The notes beneath the pieces were generated by a model. The model saw only the letters and a program-made list of their open reading frames with translations. It did no database searches and had not been told where the DNA came from. The position numbers and the translations under genes are program-made. Shown one piece after another: positions 13,601-24,542 of a stretch of 64,000 bases of DNA (the first letter of the stretch is position 1; each line of letters begins with the position of its first letter). Source of the DNA: Aphidius gifuensis. Lineage: Eukaryota; Arthropoda; Insecta; Hymenoptera; Braconidae. The stretch is from positions 8,432,001 to 8,496,000 of the forward strand of contig NC_057788.1 in NCBI RefSeq assembly GCF_014905175.1, given 5' to 3'.

Positions 13601-16600
13601 CCACGCCGGGGTGATCTTTTAAATGCTGATTTTTCTGGTGATCGTGAAAGACCAAATTCACCATCACCACTTGCTGAAACAAAACCATTTTTACAAGAAG
13701 AAGAAACAAAACCAACTGGGTAAATAAATATATTAATATATTTATAGATAAATATTTTAACTAATAAATATTAATTTTAGAAGAGCTTGGAGACAAAAAA
13801 TTGAAGCATGGTTAACTGAAAATGAAAAAGAAGAACGTGCAGGTGAAGAATTACAAAGAAAAGCACGTCAATTACAAGCTAATAGAAAATCATTTGAAGA
13901 TTCAGGTAAAAAAAAAATAAATTAATATATTATAAAAAGCTTTTTTTTATTATTGTAAATTAATTTATTATTATTTTTTTATTTATGTATTTAAGAAAAT
14001 GAAGGTAAAATAAGTACTGATGATAATTTATTACGACCTGGTTATTCTGATGTATATGATTGGCGTCCATCAGTTGAAAAAACTGATGTAATGAGAACAA
14101 TGGAAGCCATTGAAGAAGCACAGCCACATCAATCACAAACAAATAAATCATCATGGCGTAAAACAAGTTTAACTGTTCCATCAAATAACGAAGATAATGA
14201 TCCAAGATATACAAGAAGATTACGTACAAGATTAGTTAATGACAATGTCCTTGGTCAAAGTACACTTCAGGTAAAAAAAAATTTAATTTTCAGGTCAAAA
14301 AACATAAACAACATGTATATTTTAACATTAAATTTTTCAACAGGCAATACGTGAAGAAGAAAGAAAGAAAAATAAAACAAATGATTCAGGTGGATTAGAT
14401 GGTTTAGATGAGTTAACAATTTATTTACGACAACCAAATAGTACACCTGTTAGAAGATTATCAAAAAGTGGAAAACGAATAACAACAACAACAGAAGAAG
14501 AAGAGGATAAAGTTAGTGATAAAATTGAAATTGATTGTGATAATATTGAAACACCACCAGTGACAAGAAGAGTATTTAGTCCACCAAGAGAAATTAAATC
14601 AATTGAAAAAGAATTATGTAAAAGAGAAAGATGTACAAGTGTAATACAACCAAGAGATAATAAAATAGTAACAAGTACAACAATCACACCATCAACAACA
14701 ACAACAAGCACAACAACAACAAAACCAATTGATACAAATAATGATCTTGGAAGTGGTAATTTCGATCGTTATTCAGCAGCAAGAAAAACTCGTCGTTATA
14801 AAAAAAATCAAGATAATCCACTTGATAAAGATTCATTAAAATCTGATAATTCAACTGAATATTTAGATAATATTATTGATAGTAATACAACAAACGAAAA
14901 ACCACAACGTCCAAGAACTTTATCATTAATTGATGATAATAATAAAGATTCAGATGCAATGTTACGTATATGGCAAGATAAATTAAAACGTCGTAATAAT
15001 ACATCAAATGAAAATGATAATACATTAACAAATATATTAAATAAATCAATAACAATAAATGATGATATTATTAATGAAAGATTACGTCAAAGAAATTCAA
15101 GATTACCAATAACACAACCAGCACCAGTTATTGCTGTTACAAATACTGTATTAAGTCCAGTTATGCAAGAATCACATCCACGTGAAACATCACAAATATG
15201 GCCAGAAAGAGCTGTATCATGTCGTGAAAGACACAGAAGTATGATTGATCCAAGTCAAGTACGTGAAGCATTAAGAATAACAAATAATCCACCAAATAAT
15301 ATTAATCAAAATTCAAATATAATATTACGTATAACAACACCAGAAATATGTCATGATAATGATAAAAAAATAATTGATAAAGATAATAAACATATTGATA
15401 ATAATGTAACATTAAATAATAATGATGATGTTGATAATAATGGTAATGATAAAATTAAAATAACATCAACAAATTCATTATTTAAAAATCGTTTTATACC
15501 AGATATTTGTATAACAAATAATAATAATAATAATAATACAACAACAACAACAATTGTTGGTAAAACAAATAAAGAAAGTGAATTAAATGATGAAGGTTTT
15601 GAAGAAACACAAAGTCTTGTTTCTGAAACATTAAGTCAAGAAACATCATCTGGTAATTATGAAACAGATACACATGATTCAACAAGATGTTCACCAGCTG
15701 ATATGAATTATACAAATAAAAAAATAAATAATAATAATAATGATATTAAAAAAAGTATAGAAAAAAAATTAAATAAAAAATTAAATGATAAAATTGATAT
15801 AAAACAATTAAAAATAACTGATAATAAATGTAAAACAAATATAAATTTAATTGATAATAAAACAAGTTATTTACCAAAAAAAAAAATAATTGGTAATAAT
15901 AATATATATAATAATAATGATAAAAAAATTATATTAAAAAAAAATGAAGTTGAAAGATCTGGTTCAAAAAGTAGTTTGAGAAGTTCACGTAGTTCTTTAA
16001 ATAGTTCAACATCAGTTAATACTGTTAAAAAATTACCATCTAAAAATATTGGTAATTATACAACAGCACTTCGTGCCATGACAAATAGTCTTAGAAAAGG
16101 TTCATCAATATCACTACCTCCTCCTAGTACTAGTAGTAGTAGTATTTATCATTCAAATAAATACAATGATATTAATAAAAAATTATCAACATCAAAAACA
16201 ACAGTTAACAGTAGAATACCAGCAAGTAGAAGTAGCAGCAGTGGTAGTAGTAGTATTGGTCAAGTTATTAAAAATAATAAAAAAATACAAATTGTAAGTA
16301 TTAAAATATATTTTTGATTATTATTTCGATTTATTGATTAATGGATTTTTTGTTTTTTGTTAGCCAACAAGTGAAGTTAAAACACCAACGAGAATACGTC
16401 CAATTGTATCAACAAGAAGTAACAGTACAAGTAACATTGGTAATCATAAATTATTACAAAATCGTACATCAAGTTCAAGAACACTTACACCAACATTGAG
16501 CAAAACAAAACTCATTCAACCACGTAATCATAGCTTCATGAGACCAACAACAGCAAGTGTCAATAAAGGTTCAACTCCTAATATTTCGAAAACTATCAAA

Positions 16601-16615
16601 ACTTATGCTAAATAA
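7686..16615 (+). CDS. Inverted formin (INF2/Form3-type), 5' partial
   Basis: Diaphanous-related formin that nucleates and elongates (and in vertebrate INF2 also severs) actin filaments. Exons seen: 7686-7797, 7867-7982, 8795-8954 (FH3/armadillo region; ALDTACTSVKKQVVELLSAL is typical of INF2), 9182-9210 (see below), 10790-10937, 11019-11198, 11259-11714 (FH1, proline runs), 11797-12976 (FH2; TINW lasso just before, then GNFLNSGGYAG and KLTEIRANKPG), 13047-13162, 13229-13502 (contains NLMDFLRTTG, a candidate WH2/autoregulatory segment), 13569-13719, 13781-13906, 13996-14270, 14344-16293 and 16364-16615. Phases agree at nearly every junction. The last large exon adds 650 codons of Asn/Ser/Thr-rich, low-complexity sequence with (AAT)n runs. 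The N-terminal exons before the FH3 half were not found. The short exon 9182-9210 reads GLKLLPILK and then stops, so either the link to exon 10790 is broken or it is an alternative 3' end. FH2 alignment makes the family call firm. Confidence 0.93.
9182..9210 (+). other. Short formin exon ending in TAA, alternative 3' end?
   Basis: After a good acceptor (TTTTACAG) the frame gives GLKLLPILK, which matches the INF2 segment after NEFIGL, then TAA at 9208-9210. No GT donor occurs between this stop and about 9260. AATAAA follows within a few bases. It may be an intronic polyadenylation isoform that makes an FH3-only protein. It may instead be a lost donor: one extra G after AAA would restore GTAATC. 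Confidence 0.5.
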
Positions 16616-17695
16616 ATATTTTTTTCTTTTTAAATTTGAATCTATTAACAGGTTTTATTATTTTTTTTTATTGGACTGATGCAATACTCTAGATTAATCA
16701 AAAATAAATTAAACAATAGTCAGAGTATATGCAAAATAATTTTACACTTTCATAAACGAAAAACAAAAAAAATATAAAACAATTTTTTATATAGAAACTA
16801 ATTTTAAGTAAGAATATATAAATAACGTTTTTTTTTAAATTAACTATTAAAATTATATTTTAAATATTAACAGTTGATTGTTAATTACAGAAAATTGATA
16901 TTATAGAACAAAAAAATTATTAAAAATAATTTTAATATTTGGATTATTGCCACACATGAAAAATTTCGAAAATAATTATAACAGTTACCAAAGTTCGATT
17001 AAACCCAATGATGTATTTCCAGATTTTTTTTTTTTTTTTTTTTTTAATATTAACTAAGTCTAATGAGAACAAGAGAGAGAGAGAAAAAAAATATATAAAT
17101 TTTTATTAATACATTTTTAAAATATATTTTCTCATATTTCTTTCTTTAATTTTTTTATAAATTTATTAAAGTGCCATTTGGAGTTTAAAAAAGAAAAAAT
17201 TTTAATCAATTATATTAAACTCTAAACATTATATTATAATATTTTTTTATATATACATCAGAGCAACCGTCAAATTTTGTCAGCTCAAAACTAACGGTAT
17301 TATTTTTATTGTTATTTTTAAAATAATGCGAGTATAAAAAATATGAATCGAAATAGATAAAAAATAGAAATAAAATGATTAATAAGCAAAAAATTTGTAT
17401 AAATTTATAAAAGATAAATATTATAATAAGAAACTTAACAAACGAAAAATGTTTTATTTAATTTAAAAAATAAAGAGATGTAATCAAAATGTAATATTGT
17501 TTCTTGATTTTATTTTTTATTGATAACGGGTAGTATAACTGAGCTTAGCACGTTTGTGGAAGTCTCTTTGTACGCAGCAATTCATTAATAAATATGAAAA
17601 AAATTATAATAAAACTGTAGATTCATTATTTAATAAAAATAATTTTCGATTTTTTGTTTGCTAATAAATTTAAAAAATGGCGTTTTCAAAAAATA
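16616..17695. other. Formin 3' UTR and downstream spacer
   Basis: No open frame of note. AATAAA overlaps the formin stop region (16611) and recurs at 17469-17474. A GC-richer patch at about 17530-17585 precedes the tandem array and could hold a promoter or first exon, but no initiating exon with a signal peptide was found. Confidence 0.5.
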
Positions 17696-20262
17696 ATTAA
17701 TTTAATAACAGGAACATAGAATGAGCAAAGAGGTATTTTATGTTTTTGAATATTTAACTCCTTATCTTTATAATTCCCTAATAATTTAATTTTTTCTTTT
17801 GAAATTTCTTTGAAGAAAATCAGTTTAATAACAGGAACATAGAATGAGCAAAGAGGTATTTCATGTTTTCAAATATTTAACTTCTTATCTTTATGATTCC
17901 CTAGTAGATTGATTTTTTTTTTCGAAATTTCTTTGGAAAAAATCAATTTAATAACAGGAATATAAAATGAGCGAAGAGGTATTTAATGTTTTCGAATATT
18001 TAACTCCTTATCTTTATAATTCCCTGATAATTTAAATTTTTTTTCTAAAATTTCTTTAAAAAAATAAATTTATTAACAGGAACATAGAATGGCCAAAGAG
18101 GTATTTCATGTTTTTGAAAATTTAACTCTTTATTTTTATAATTCCCTGATAATTTATATTTTTTTTTCTTTAAATTTCTTTGAAAAAAATTAATTTATTA
18201 ACAGGAATATAAAATGAGCGAAGAGGTATTTAATGTTTTCGAATATTTAACTCCTTATCTTTATAATCCCTGATAATTTAAATTTTTTCTAAAATTTTAA
18301 AAATAAATTTATTAACAGGAACATAGAATGGCCAAAGAGGTATTTCATGTTTTTGAAAATTTAACTCTTTATTTTTATAATTCCCTGATAATTTATATTT
18401 TTTTTTCTTTAAATTTCTTTGAAAAAAATTAATTTATTAACAGGAATATAAAATGAGCGAAGAGGTATTTAATGTTTTCGAATATTTAACTCCTTATCTT
18501 TATAATTCCCTGATAATTTAAATTTTTTTTCTAAAATTTCTTTAAAAAAAATAAATTTATTAACAGGAACATGGCGCTGAAATTGGCGTCTAAGCTAGTG
18601 TCTCGAATCTCCTGATCCAGGGATGATTCGGGTTCCAAGGCCTCAACTTAAATAAATAATTAAAAATGATATAAAATTTAATAAAATTAATTAGAAATTA
18701 TTAATTTTATTAAAATACCCCAAAGAAGTCACAAATATGAAAAAAAAACTCTCTGGAATAAGTTACATCGTATTTAAAGAGAACAAATTCAGGGGTTTTT
18801 AGCTGAATAATTTTTTTAACTATGATAGAGTTGAGGTTGAGTCGTTATTTTTCTTTTATTAAATTAAAACTAGATCTGCTGTCTAGGGTAAAATGGAATT
18901 TTGAAATGGTCGTGGTAGGGTGAATTTTAATTGTTTTTAATTTTTAACTATAGAGTTGAGGTTGTCGTTATTTTTTTTATTAATTTTATAGAATCTGCTG
19001 TTAAAATGAAATTTTGAAATGGTCAAAAGAGGGTAGAGAGTGGATTTTAATTGTTTTTGATTGCGATAATTACGAATTTGAATTTCTTTTGTCTCTGTCT
19101 TTTGCCGCAGAGGGCGTCAGTTTCTGATATTAAAAAAAATAGAAACAATTAAAATTCACCCCCTACCCCCCTTCGACCATTTCAAAAATTCTCATTTTTT
19201 TTCCTAAACTAGCTTAGATCCTAGACAATTTAATAAAAAAAAAATTACGACCCAAGCTCAACTCTATCATAGTTAAAAAAATTAAAAAGAATTAAAATCA
19301 ACCCCCTACCCCCTTTTGACTATTTCAAAAATTCCCATTTTTTTTCCTAGACTAGCTTAGATCCTAAACAATTTAATAAAAAAAAAATTACGACCCAACC
19401 TCAACTCTATCATAGTTAAAAAAAATAAAAATAATTAGAATCCACCCCCTACCCCCCTTCAACCATTTCAAAAATTCCCATTTTTTTTCCTAAACTAGCT
19501 TAGATCCTAGACAATTTAATAAAAAAAAAATAATGACCCAACCTCAACTCTATCATAGTTAAAAAAATTAAAAATAGTTAAAATCCACCCCCTACCCCCT
19601 TTTGATCATTTCAAAAATTCCCATTTTTTTTCCTAAACTACCTTAGATCCTAGAAAAATGATTCAAAAAAAAATGACGAGGATAGCTCTATTTTTATTAA
19701 TAATTTATTATAAAAGTTAAGGGCTGGGCCCAAGAAAACCCCTATGTTCCCTGCACTTTAAATTTCTGGACGCTAGCTTAGACGCCAATTTCAGCGCCAT
19801 AACAGGAACATAGAATGACCAAAAAGATATTTTATGTTTTTAAAAATTACCTCCTTATCTTTATGTTTCTCTAATAATTTAATTTTTTTTTCTGCAATTT
19901 CTTTGAAAAAAATCAATTTAATAACAGGAATATAAAATGAGCGAGGAGGTATTTCATGATTTTGAATATTTAACTCTTTATCTTTTTAATTCCCTGATAA
20001 TCAAAATTTTTTTTTCGAAATTTCTTTGTAAAAAATATGAGTTAATACTATAGGAACATAGAATGAGCAAAGAGGTATTTTATGTTTTTGAATTTTTAAC
20101 TTCTTATCTTCATAATTCCCTAATAATTAAATTTTTTTTCTAAAGATTCTCAAAAAAAAATTAATTTGATAACAGGAACATAGAATGAGCAAAGAGGTAT
20201 TTCATGTTTTTGAATATTTAACTCTTTATCTTTATAATTCCCTGATAATTTAAATTTTTTCG
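17696..20262 (+). repeat. Tandem array of ~120-bp units with 21-bp micro-exon-like cores
   Basis: There are eleven units of about 117-125 bp, one of them split by a transposon. Each holds AACAG, then a 21-bp core, then usually GTATTT. Cores are at 17712-17732, 17835-17855, 17958-17978, 18080-18100, 18205-18225, 18319-18339, 18444-18464, [split copy at 18567] 19806-19826, 19928-19948, 20054-20074 and 20176-20196. In one frame each core reads as seven codons: EHRMSKE, EYKMSEE or EHRMAKE (the split copy reads EHRMTKK and has lost its GT). Because 21 is divisible by three, the cores could be joined in any number without a frameshift. The alternative reading is a plain minisatellite. The same units also contain a 22-codon ATG frame (MSKEVFYVFEYLTPYLYNSL...). 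Confidence 0.85.
18572..19799. mobile_element. Non-autonomous DNA transposon with 27-bp inverted repeats
   Basis: Perfect 27-bp terminal inverted repeats begin TGGCGCTGAAATTGGCGTCT and are flanked by a perfect 11-bp target duplication TAACAGGAACA (18561-18571 and 19800-19810). Insertion fell inside the 21-bp core of one tandem unit, so the acceptor and first bases of the core are now present twice. Inside are four tandem ~143-bp subrepeats (starting near 19157, 19299, 19443 and 19585, each with a CCCCCTACCCCC tract). Partial inverted copies lie in the left arm (18820-19070), giving a fold-back structure. No transposase frame is present. An 11-bp duplication is in the range of Mutator-like elements, but the superfamily is inference. 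Confidence 0.9.
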
Positions 20263-20305
20263 ATAAGGTACTTGATCTTTAAAATTTATCTGACATCCGT
20301 TAAAG

Positions 20306-20490
20306 ATAAGAGCCGCGCTTATCAACTTGTTGACGACAATTTGTACGTGTACTTAAAACCGCGTATATTGAGATATAATTGTCGACGTGATTGGGCGAAA
20401 AAAACCTCTTACAATCCATACAACATATGGGTTGTGAGAAGACTATTTCGCCCGACTACGTCAAGAAATACAAAATTTCAAAAGCCTTAA
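20306..20490 (+). CDS. Open terminal block, unknown product, possible last exon
   Basis: Immediately after the tandem array, an open frame runs from about 20257 to a TAA at 20490. It is markedly GC-richer than its surroundings. A possible acceptor GATAAG/AGC at 20305 is in the same phase (0) as the upstream 21-bp cores and would start the block SRAYQLVDDNLYVYLKPRIL, followed by the charged RYNCRRDWAKKTSYNPYNIW and a basic end. I recognise no family. Downstream sequence has polyadenylation-like AATAAA and is repeated on the far side of the gene array. The block may be the last exon of a micro-exon gene, or a fragment of a decayed gene. Confidence 0.4.
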
Positions 20491-20526
20491 ACTTACACTA
20501 TTCAAAATTAGTTGAATTGCAGTATC

Positions 20527-20757
20527 AATAGTGTATACAATCTTGTTCAATACTATATAATTTGAAGTATATTTATATTGGTATTTTTATTTCTGATATC
20601 AAAAATAAAAATATATCTGTTTATTAAGGCTTGTGTATATGCATTATTATGTTTAATTTTTTCTCTGAAATTAAAACTTTATTATTTCAAATGAATTTTC
20701 ATTATTATTTTTAATAAATATATCCCGGTGGAAATATTTCTCCGTCTTTCTCCGATT
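20527..20757 (+). repeat. Diverged direct repeat flanking the gene array, left copy
   Basis: This sequence (landmarks ATACAATCTTGTTCA, GCATTATTATGTTTA and GGTGGAAATATTTCTCCG) recurs in the same order and orientation at about 48485-48695, just beyond the eighth array gene. Both copies are followed by opposed TCTCCG and CGGAGAA motifs. It reads like a 3' UTR or short element duplicated to either side of the array. Confidence 0.75.
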
Positions 20758-21184
20758 TTTTACAGAGATGACCTATAGTTAGAGCAAAGCCGGAGAAAAA
20801 GTATGAAAAAATGGCAGAGAGACTGGAGAAAAAGCTTAGAAGTGTTTTCACTAGGATTTTCTGTATTTGTTAATTGTTATTGATGAGTTATCAAGGTTCT
20901 AATATCTTAAACAACTAAGTTAGATAACAAAGCATTCAAAAAAATTTTTACCGGCTTAAAAATTCAATATTCTTTTGTAATAAAATGCTCATTGTTTAAT
21001 TAAGGGAGATAAAAACAAAAAAAGACACCGGTATCAACGATAAGTTAATATTAGTTTATGTCTATTTTGTAATTTTTCCATTTGCATATTAAACTTTACT
21101 ATCAAAGTTTCGTACGTGTTTAAATATTATTTTTAAAAAATCACGTATATTTGTTGACACTAGATAAAACTCGTTGTATTTTTT
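20758..21184. other. Spacer upstream of array copy 1
   Basis: No gene. It contains opposed TTTCTCCG and CCGGAGAAAAAG motifs (about 20742-20800) that could form a stem, then AT-rich DNA leading into the first array promoter. Confidence 0.5.
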
Positions 21185-21313
21185 ACTGCGAAACGAATGG
21201 TGATTGGTACACGTAATTATTTTGATTGATGAACCTAAAAAAAAGTCTTTAAACTGTTCAAGGATATCTATTATCAAACAAAACAAAAGCTTCTCAACTC
21301 GGATATATATATA
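21185..21313 (+). promoter_or_regulatory. Core promoter of array copy 1
   Basis: A conserved box at 21185-21218 (GCGAAACGAATGGTGATTGG then TACACGTAATTA) holds an inverted CCAAT motif. The TATA run at 21304-21313 is followed by GCCCCTGAAAATATAAT. The start codon is 115 bp downstream. The same arrangement is found before every array copy. Confidence 0.7.
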
Positions 21314-21427
21314 GCCCCTGAAAATATAATTTTACAATATTAAATAATTTTTTTATCAATTGGGTTCTTCATGTATTAAAATTTGAATAAAAAAAAGATT
21401 ATTTTTTAGTGAATATAATATTTAAAA

Positions 21428-23852
21428 ATGCATGATAAATATTTATTTGTTGTGTTAATATTACTGGCAATCTCTGGGATTCAACATGCAACATATGTTG
21501 AACTTGCACTTGAAACAATTGGCTTTATTAGTAGTGTAACAACAATTTATCTGGGTTTAGAACTGGAATTAGCACCAGTTGATCCATTTACACCGATAAA
21601 TAAAAGTATCTTTGAATTATCTGATTCAATAGAAAGCAAACTTGATAGACTCAATTTGCAAATTGGCAATATGGAAATAAATTTAGATAATTATATAAAA
21701 GCAGAAGAATATTTACAACAATATAATAAAATATATAGCATCATTGATAGAATTGATTTTTTATACAACGAAACTCGAATATGGGCGAGATACGCAAAAG
21801 ATAGAAAACCATGGGATCTTGTAAGAAAAGTTAATCAAATGATATCTCTTGATACTGATTACCCTCAAGCAGAATTGTTTGAATTGAGAAAAATTTTTTT
21901 TCTCTTTGGTAGAAAAAATAAAAATACTTTTTTACAAAATTTTTATAATTTGTCATTACAAATAAAGTGTGATGATAATTTGACACCACATCATCAATTA
22001 TTTTCATTATATAAACAAATACTTTACACAGAAGTACAAGGATTTGCAGCAATGGCATTTTCATACATGTGGAAAAATGATACTAGATCTGATTATGAAC
22101 TGAAGGATGTTAAACATAGAAGATTGAGAAATATTATTGATTACACAGAATTGTTCAAAAATAACATGAAAATGTCTAGAAATGTTATCCGACGATGTGA
22201 TGCAAAATATAAAGAAAATGAAAATATTATAGGTAGGTCGACGCATAATAAAATTAATAATGAAAATAAAATATATACTGTTGTTTTTTTTTTTTCAAGG
22301 TAATAAAGCTCATGCTTCACTCAACAATATACTTTACACTACTGTACTCGATCAAGAAAGTTTTATGATTTATAATACATTAATTAGAATATTATTGCCA
22401 GACAGATTTAGCTTGGAAAATTTACATAAATATTGCCACGATGATAATCACAATTTTCAAGACGTTTGTCCTGGTTTACTTATGAATTGTCGAACTGCAT
22501 TGTCCATTGATTATTGTAAGCGGGTAGGTTAAAATTCACTCTGATAAAATGATCATTTAAAAGTAAAAAAGATGGAGATTGTGGAAATATTATTTTTCGA
22601 AATTTCATTTATAGAATAAAGAAGATAAAACAAGTACAAAAAATTATTACTGGATGAAAATTATAGAACGCGAGACGGAAAACCAAATGACTTTTGGTGA
22701 TGGAAATCATTTTTGTCCATCGTCTCAATCACTGACAAATATTATACGAGGGGGTTATCCAATGAATCCAAAAATTTCGACATTATATCCAGTTTATTGT
22801 GATTGCATTGATGAAAATATTTACACTGATAACGAAACGATTAGAGCTTTCAGTTTGTTATGGTCCGAGACAAGTGATGAAATGTTGAGTACCTTCAAGA
22901 ATATTTTGTACATTATTTGTTTTATTTCATTTAAAATATAATTTGTTGGATGATTATTTGTTTGTTTGGATAGGGTTGCAACTGGTGCAAGACTTGTTGC
23001 AAAAGATCGTATGATTCATATTCAACTGAGAGAAGCTAAACTTTTGCCATTTGGAGAAATTGATAAAACAACCGAGCGATGGGTACCACTTCCGACATTT
23101 AAATATAGTAATAATTTTCCAAATTGGGCAACTTATCCAAATGGCACGGAATTTTCATTTGAAGAAAACGCACATTTTGTGCCAATACAAAGTCTTTTTG
23201 CAAGAAACATATGCTTACAAAAAGTGACTTTTGACGGAAAACATTTAATAACTGGTATGTATATAAATTATTAAATTGTGAAGAAAATTAATAATGGAAA
23301 ATATAATCTTTATTTTAGGTATTAAATTTAAACATGAGTTTCATTTCAATATTCAACTTGAAGCAAAATATGTTGACTTTGATTATGAACATGGAAATTT
23401 TACTTCTGAAATGAAATATAATAAACAACCATGCAGAAATTTGTAATAAAAATTTAAATTACAATTATTAATTATTACCAACAAAACATTTAAATGATTT
23501 AATCAAATATAATTATTAATTTACACATTTCAGACCTGAATTGATTTTAAATAATCCTGATGATCCACTTAAATTTAAAACACATCCACATGATTCTGAA
23601 GAAAATCAATTTATTTCTATCAGATCATCGGACTTGATTAAAGATGCATCACAAACAACAATTCCATTTTTTGATCTTTTAGAAGTTGCACCTGAAACGA
23701 GTGTACCAATTACCGGGATTGAGCTATTTCACAAGGGACAATTTGATGGTACATCTGGTGGATATGTTTCTCTGAAAATTCATCCAATAAATTTAACTAC
23801 ATTTATGAATCCACCATTTGGTCTTGGGGTTCTTAAGATTGAAGACGATTAA
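21428..23852 (+). CDS. Array gene 1, secreted DUF4803-like protein
   Basis: Exons 21428-22232, 22300-22523, 22615-22888, 22974-23254, 23319-23442 and 23534-23852, about 675 residues. The ATG is followed by a clear signal peptide (MHDKYLFVVLILLAISGIQH), then a helical N-terminal half with NKS, NET and NLS glycosylation sites and the conserved block TEVQGFAAMAFSYMWK. A Cys-rich middle follows (CPGLLMNC, SIDYCKR, YCDCIDE). The C-terminal half has RVATGAR, MIHIQLRE, ERWVPLPTF, DASQTTIPFFDLLEVAP and GIELFHKGQF. These landmarks match, from memory, an insect-only family of secreted proteins of unknown function that carries DUF4803. No enzyme motif is visible. Exons join in phase except 3 to 4, where the frame needs one base more than a GT-AG intron gives. 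Exons 3-5 belong to the subtype shared with copies 7 and 8. The shorter C-terminus ends in LGVLKIEDD. Confidence 0.85.
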
Positions 23853-24295
23853 CGACACCAGTTTTTAAAACTCAAAAATAAATATAAAAATACAAACTTG
23901 CATTTAAAAAATTTATTATTCTTATTGTATTTTATATTGTTATGATTTCGTTTGGAGTCGAAGTAAGGCATTCCTTGGTTTTGAGGTATTCTTGAAGTAT
24001 AAATAAACAAACGGAAATAAATTTCACAATTTAAATTGTAATTTAAAAATTAAAAAATATGATTCAATGAAAACTGGTTAAAATATTGTAAAATAATAGA
24101 AGAGAGATAAAAAAAATCATCAAATAAAAGATAAATGAATATAAATTTATGATCATTTCGTAATTTTCTTATTTACGTATATGTAATCTTTTCAGTTGAA
24201 ACTTTTCTAACATGTTTTTAAACATGTTGACATAACATTTGAAAACAATTAAGTAGTTGACACTAGATATGGATCATGTTGTTTTTTATTTTTTT

Positions 24296-24428
24296 ACTAC
24301 GAAACAAATGATGATTGAGCCACGTAATTATTTTTCAAAAGACACATCTTCTCGAAGTATTTCGTGGATACCCAAAGTCTTTACAAGGCATGTGTTTATT
24401 ATCTAAAAAAAAAAAGTCTCTCAATATA
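24296..24428 (+). promoter_or_regulatory. Core promoter of array copy 2, weakened form
   Basis: The conserved box at 24296-24330 has GATTGAGCCACGTAATTA, which loses the ATTGG of most copies. The TATA run is reduced to AATATAG at 24423-24428. Nearly the same promoter occurs before copy 8. Confidence 0.6.
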
Positions 24429-24542
24429 GCCTCTGAAAATATAATTGTACAATCTTGAATACTTTTTTTATCAATTGAGTGCTTCTTGTATTAAAATTTA
24501 GATAAAAAAAAGATTATTTTTTAGTGAATATAATATTTAAAA

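Noticed and set aside
14560..16317. A separate gene starting at the ATG at 14569 or nearby
   Set aside because: The frame continues unbroken from the formin exon that starts at 14344, with matching phase to the exon before.
17696..20262. CRISPR-like reading of the tandem repeat
   Set aside because: There are no unique spacers, the whole unit repeats, and the host is a eukaryote.
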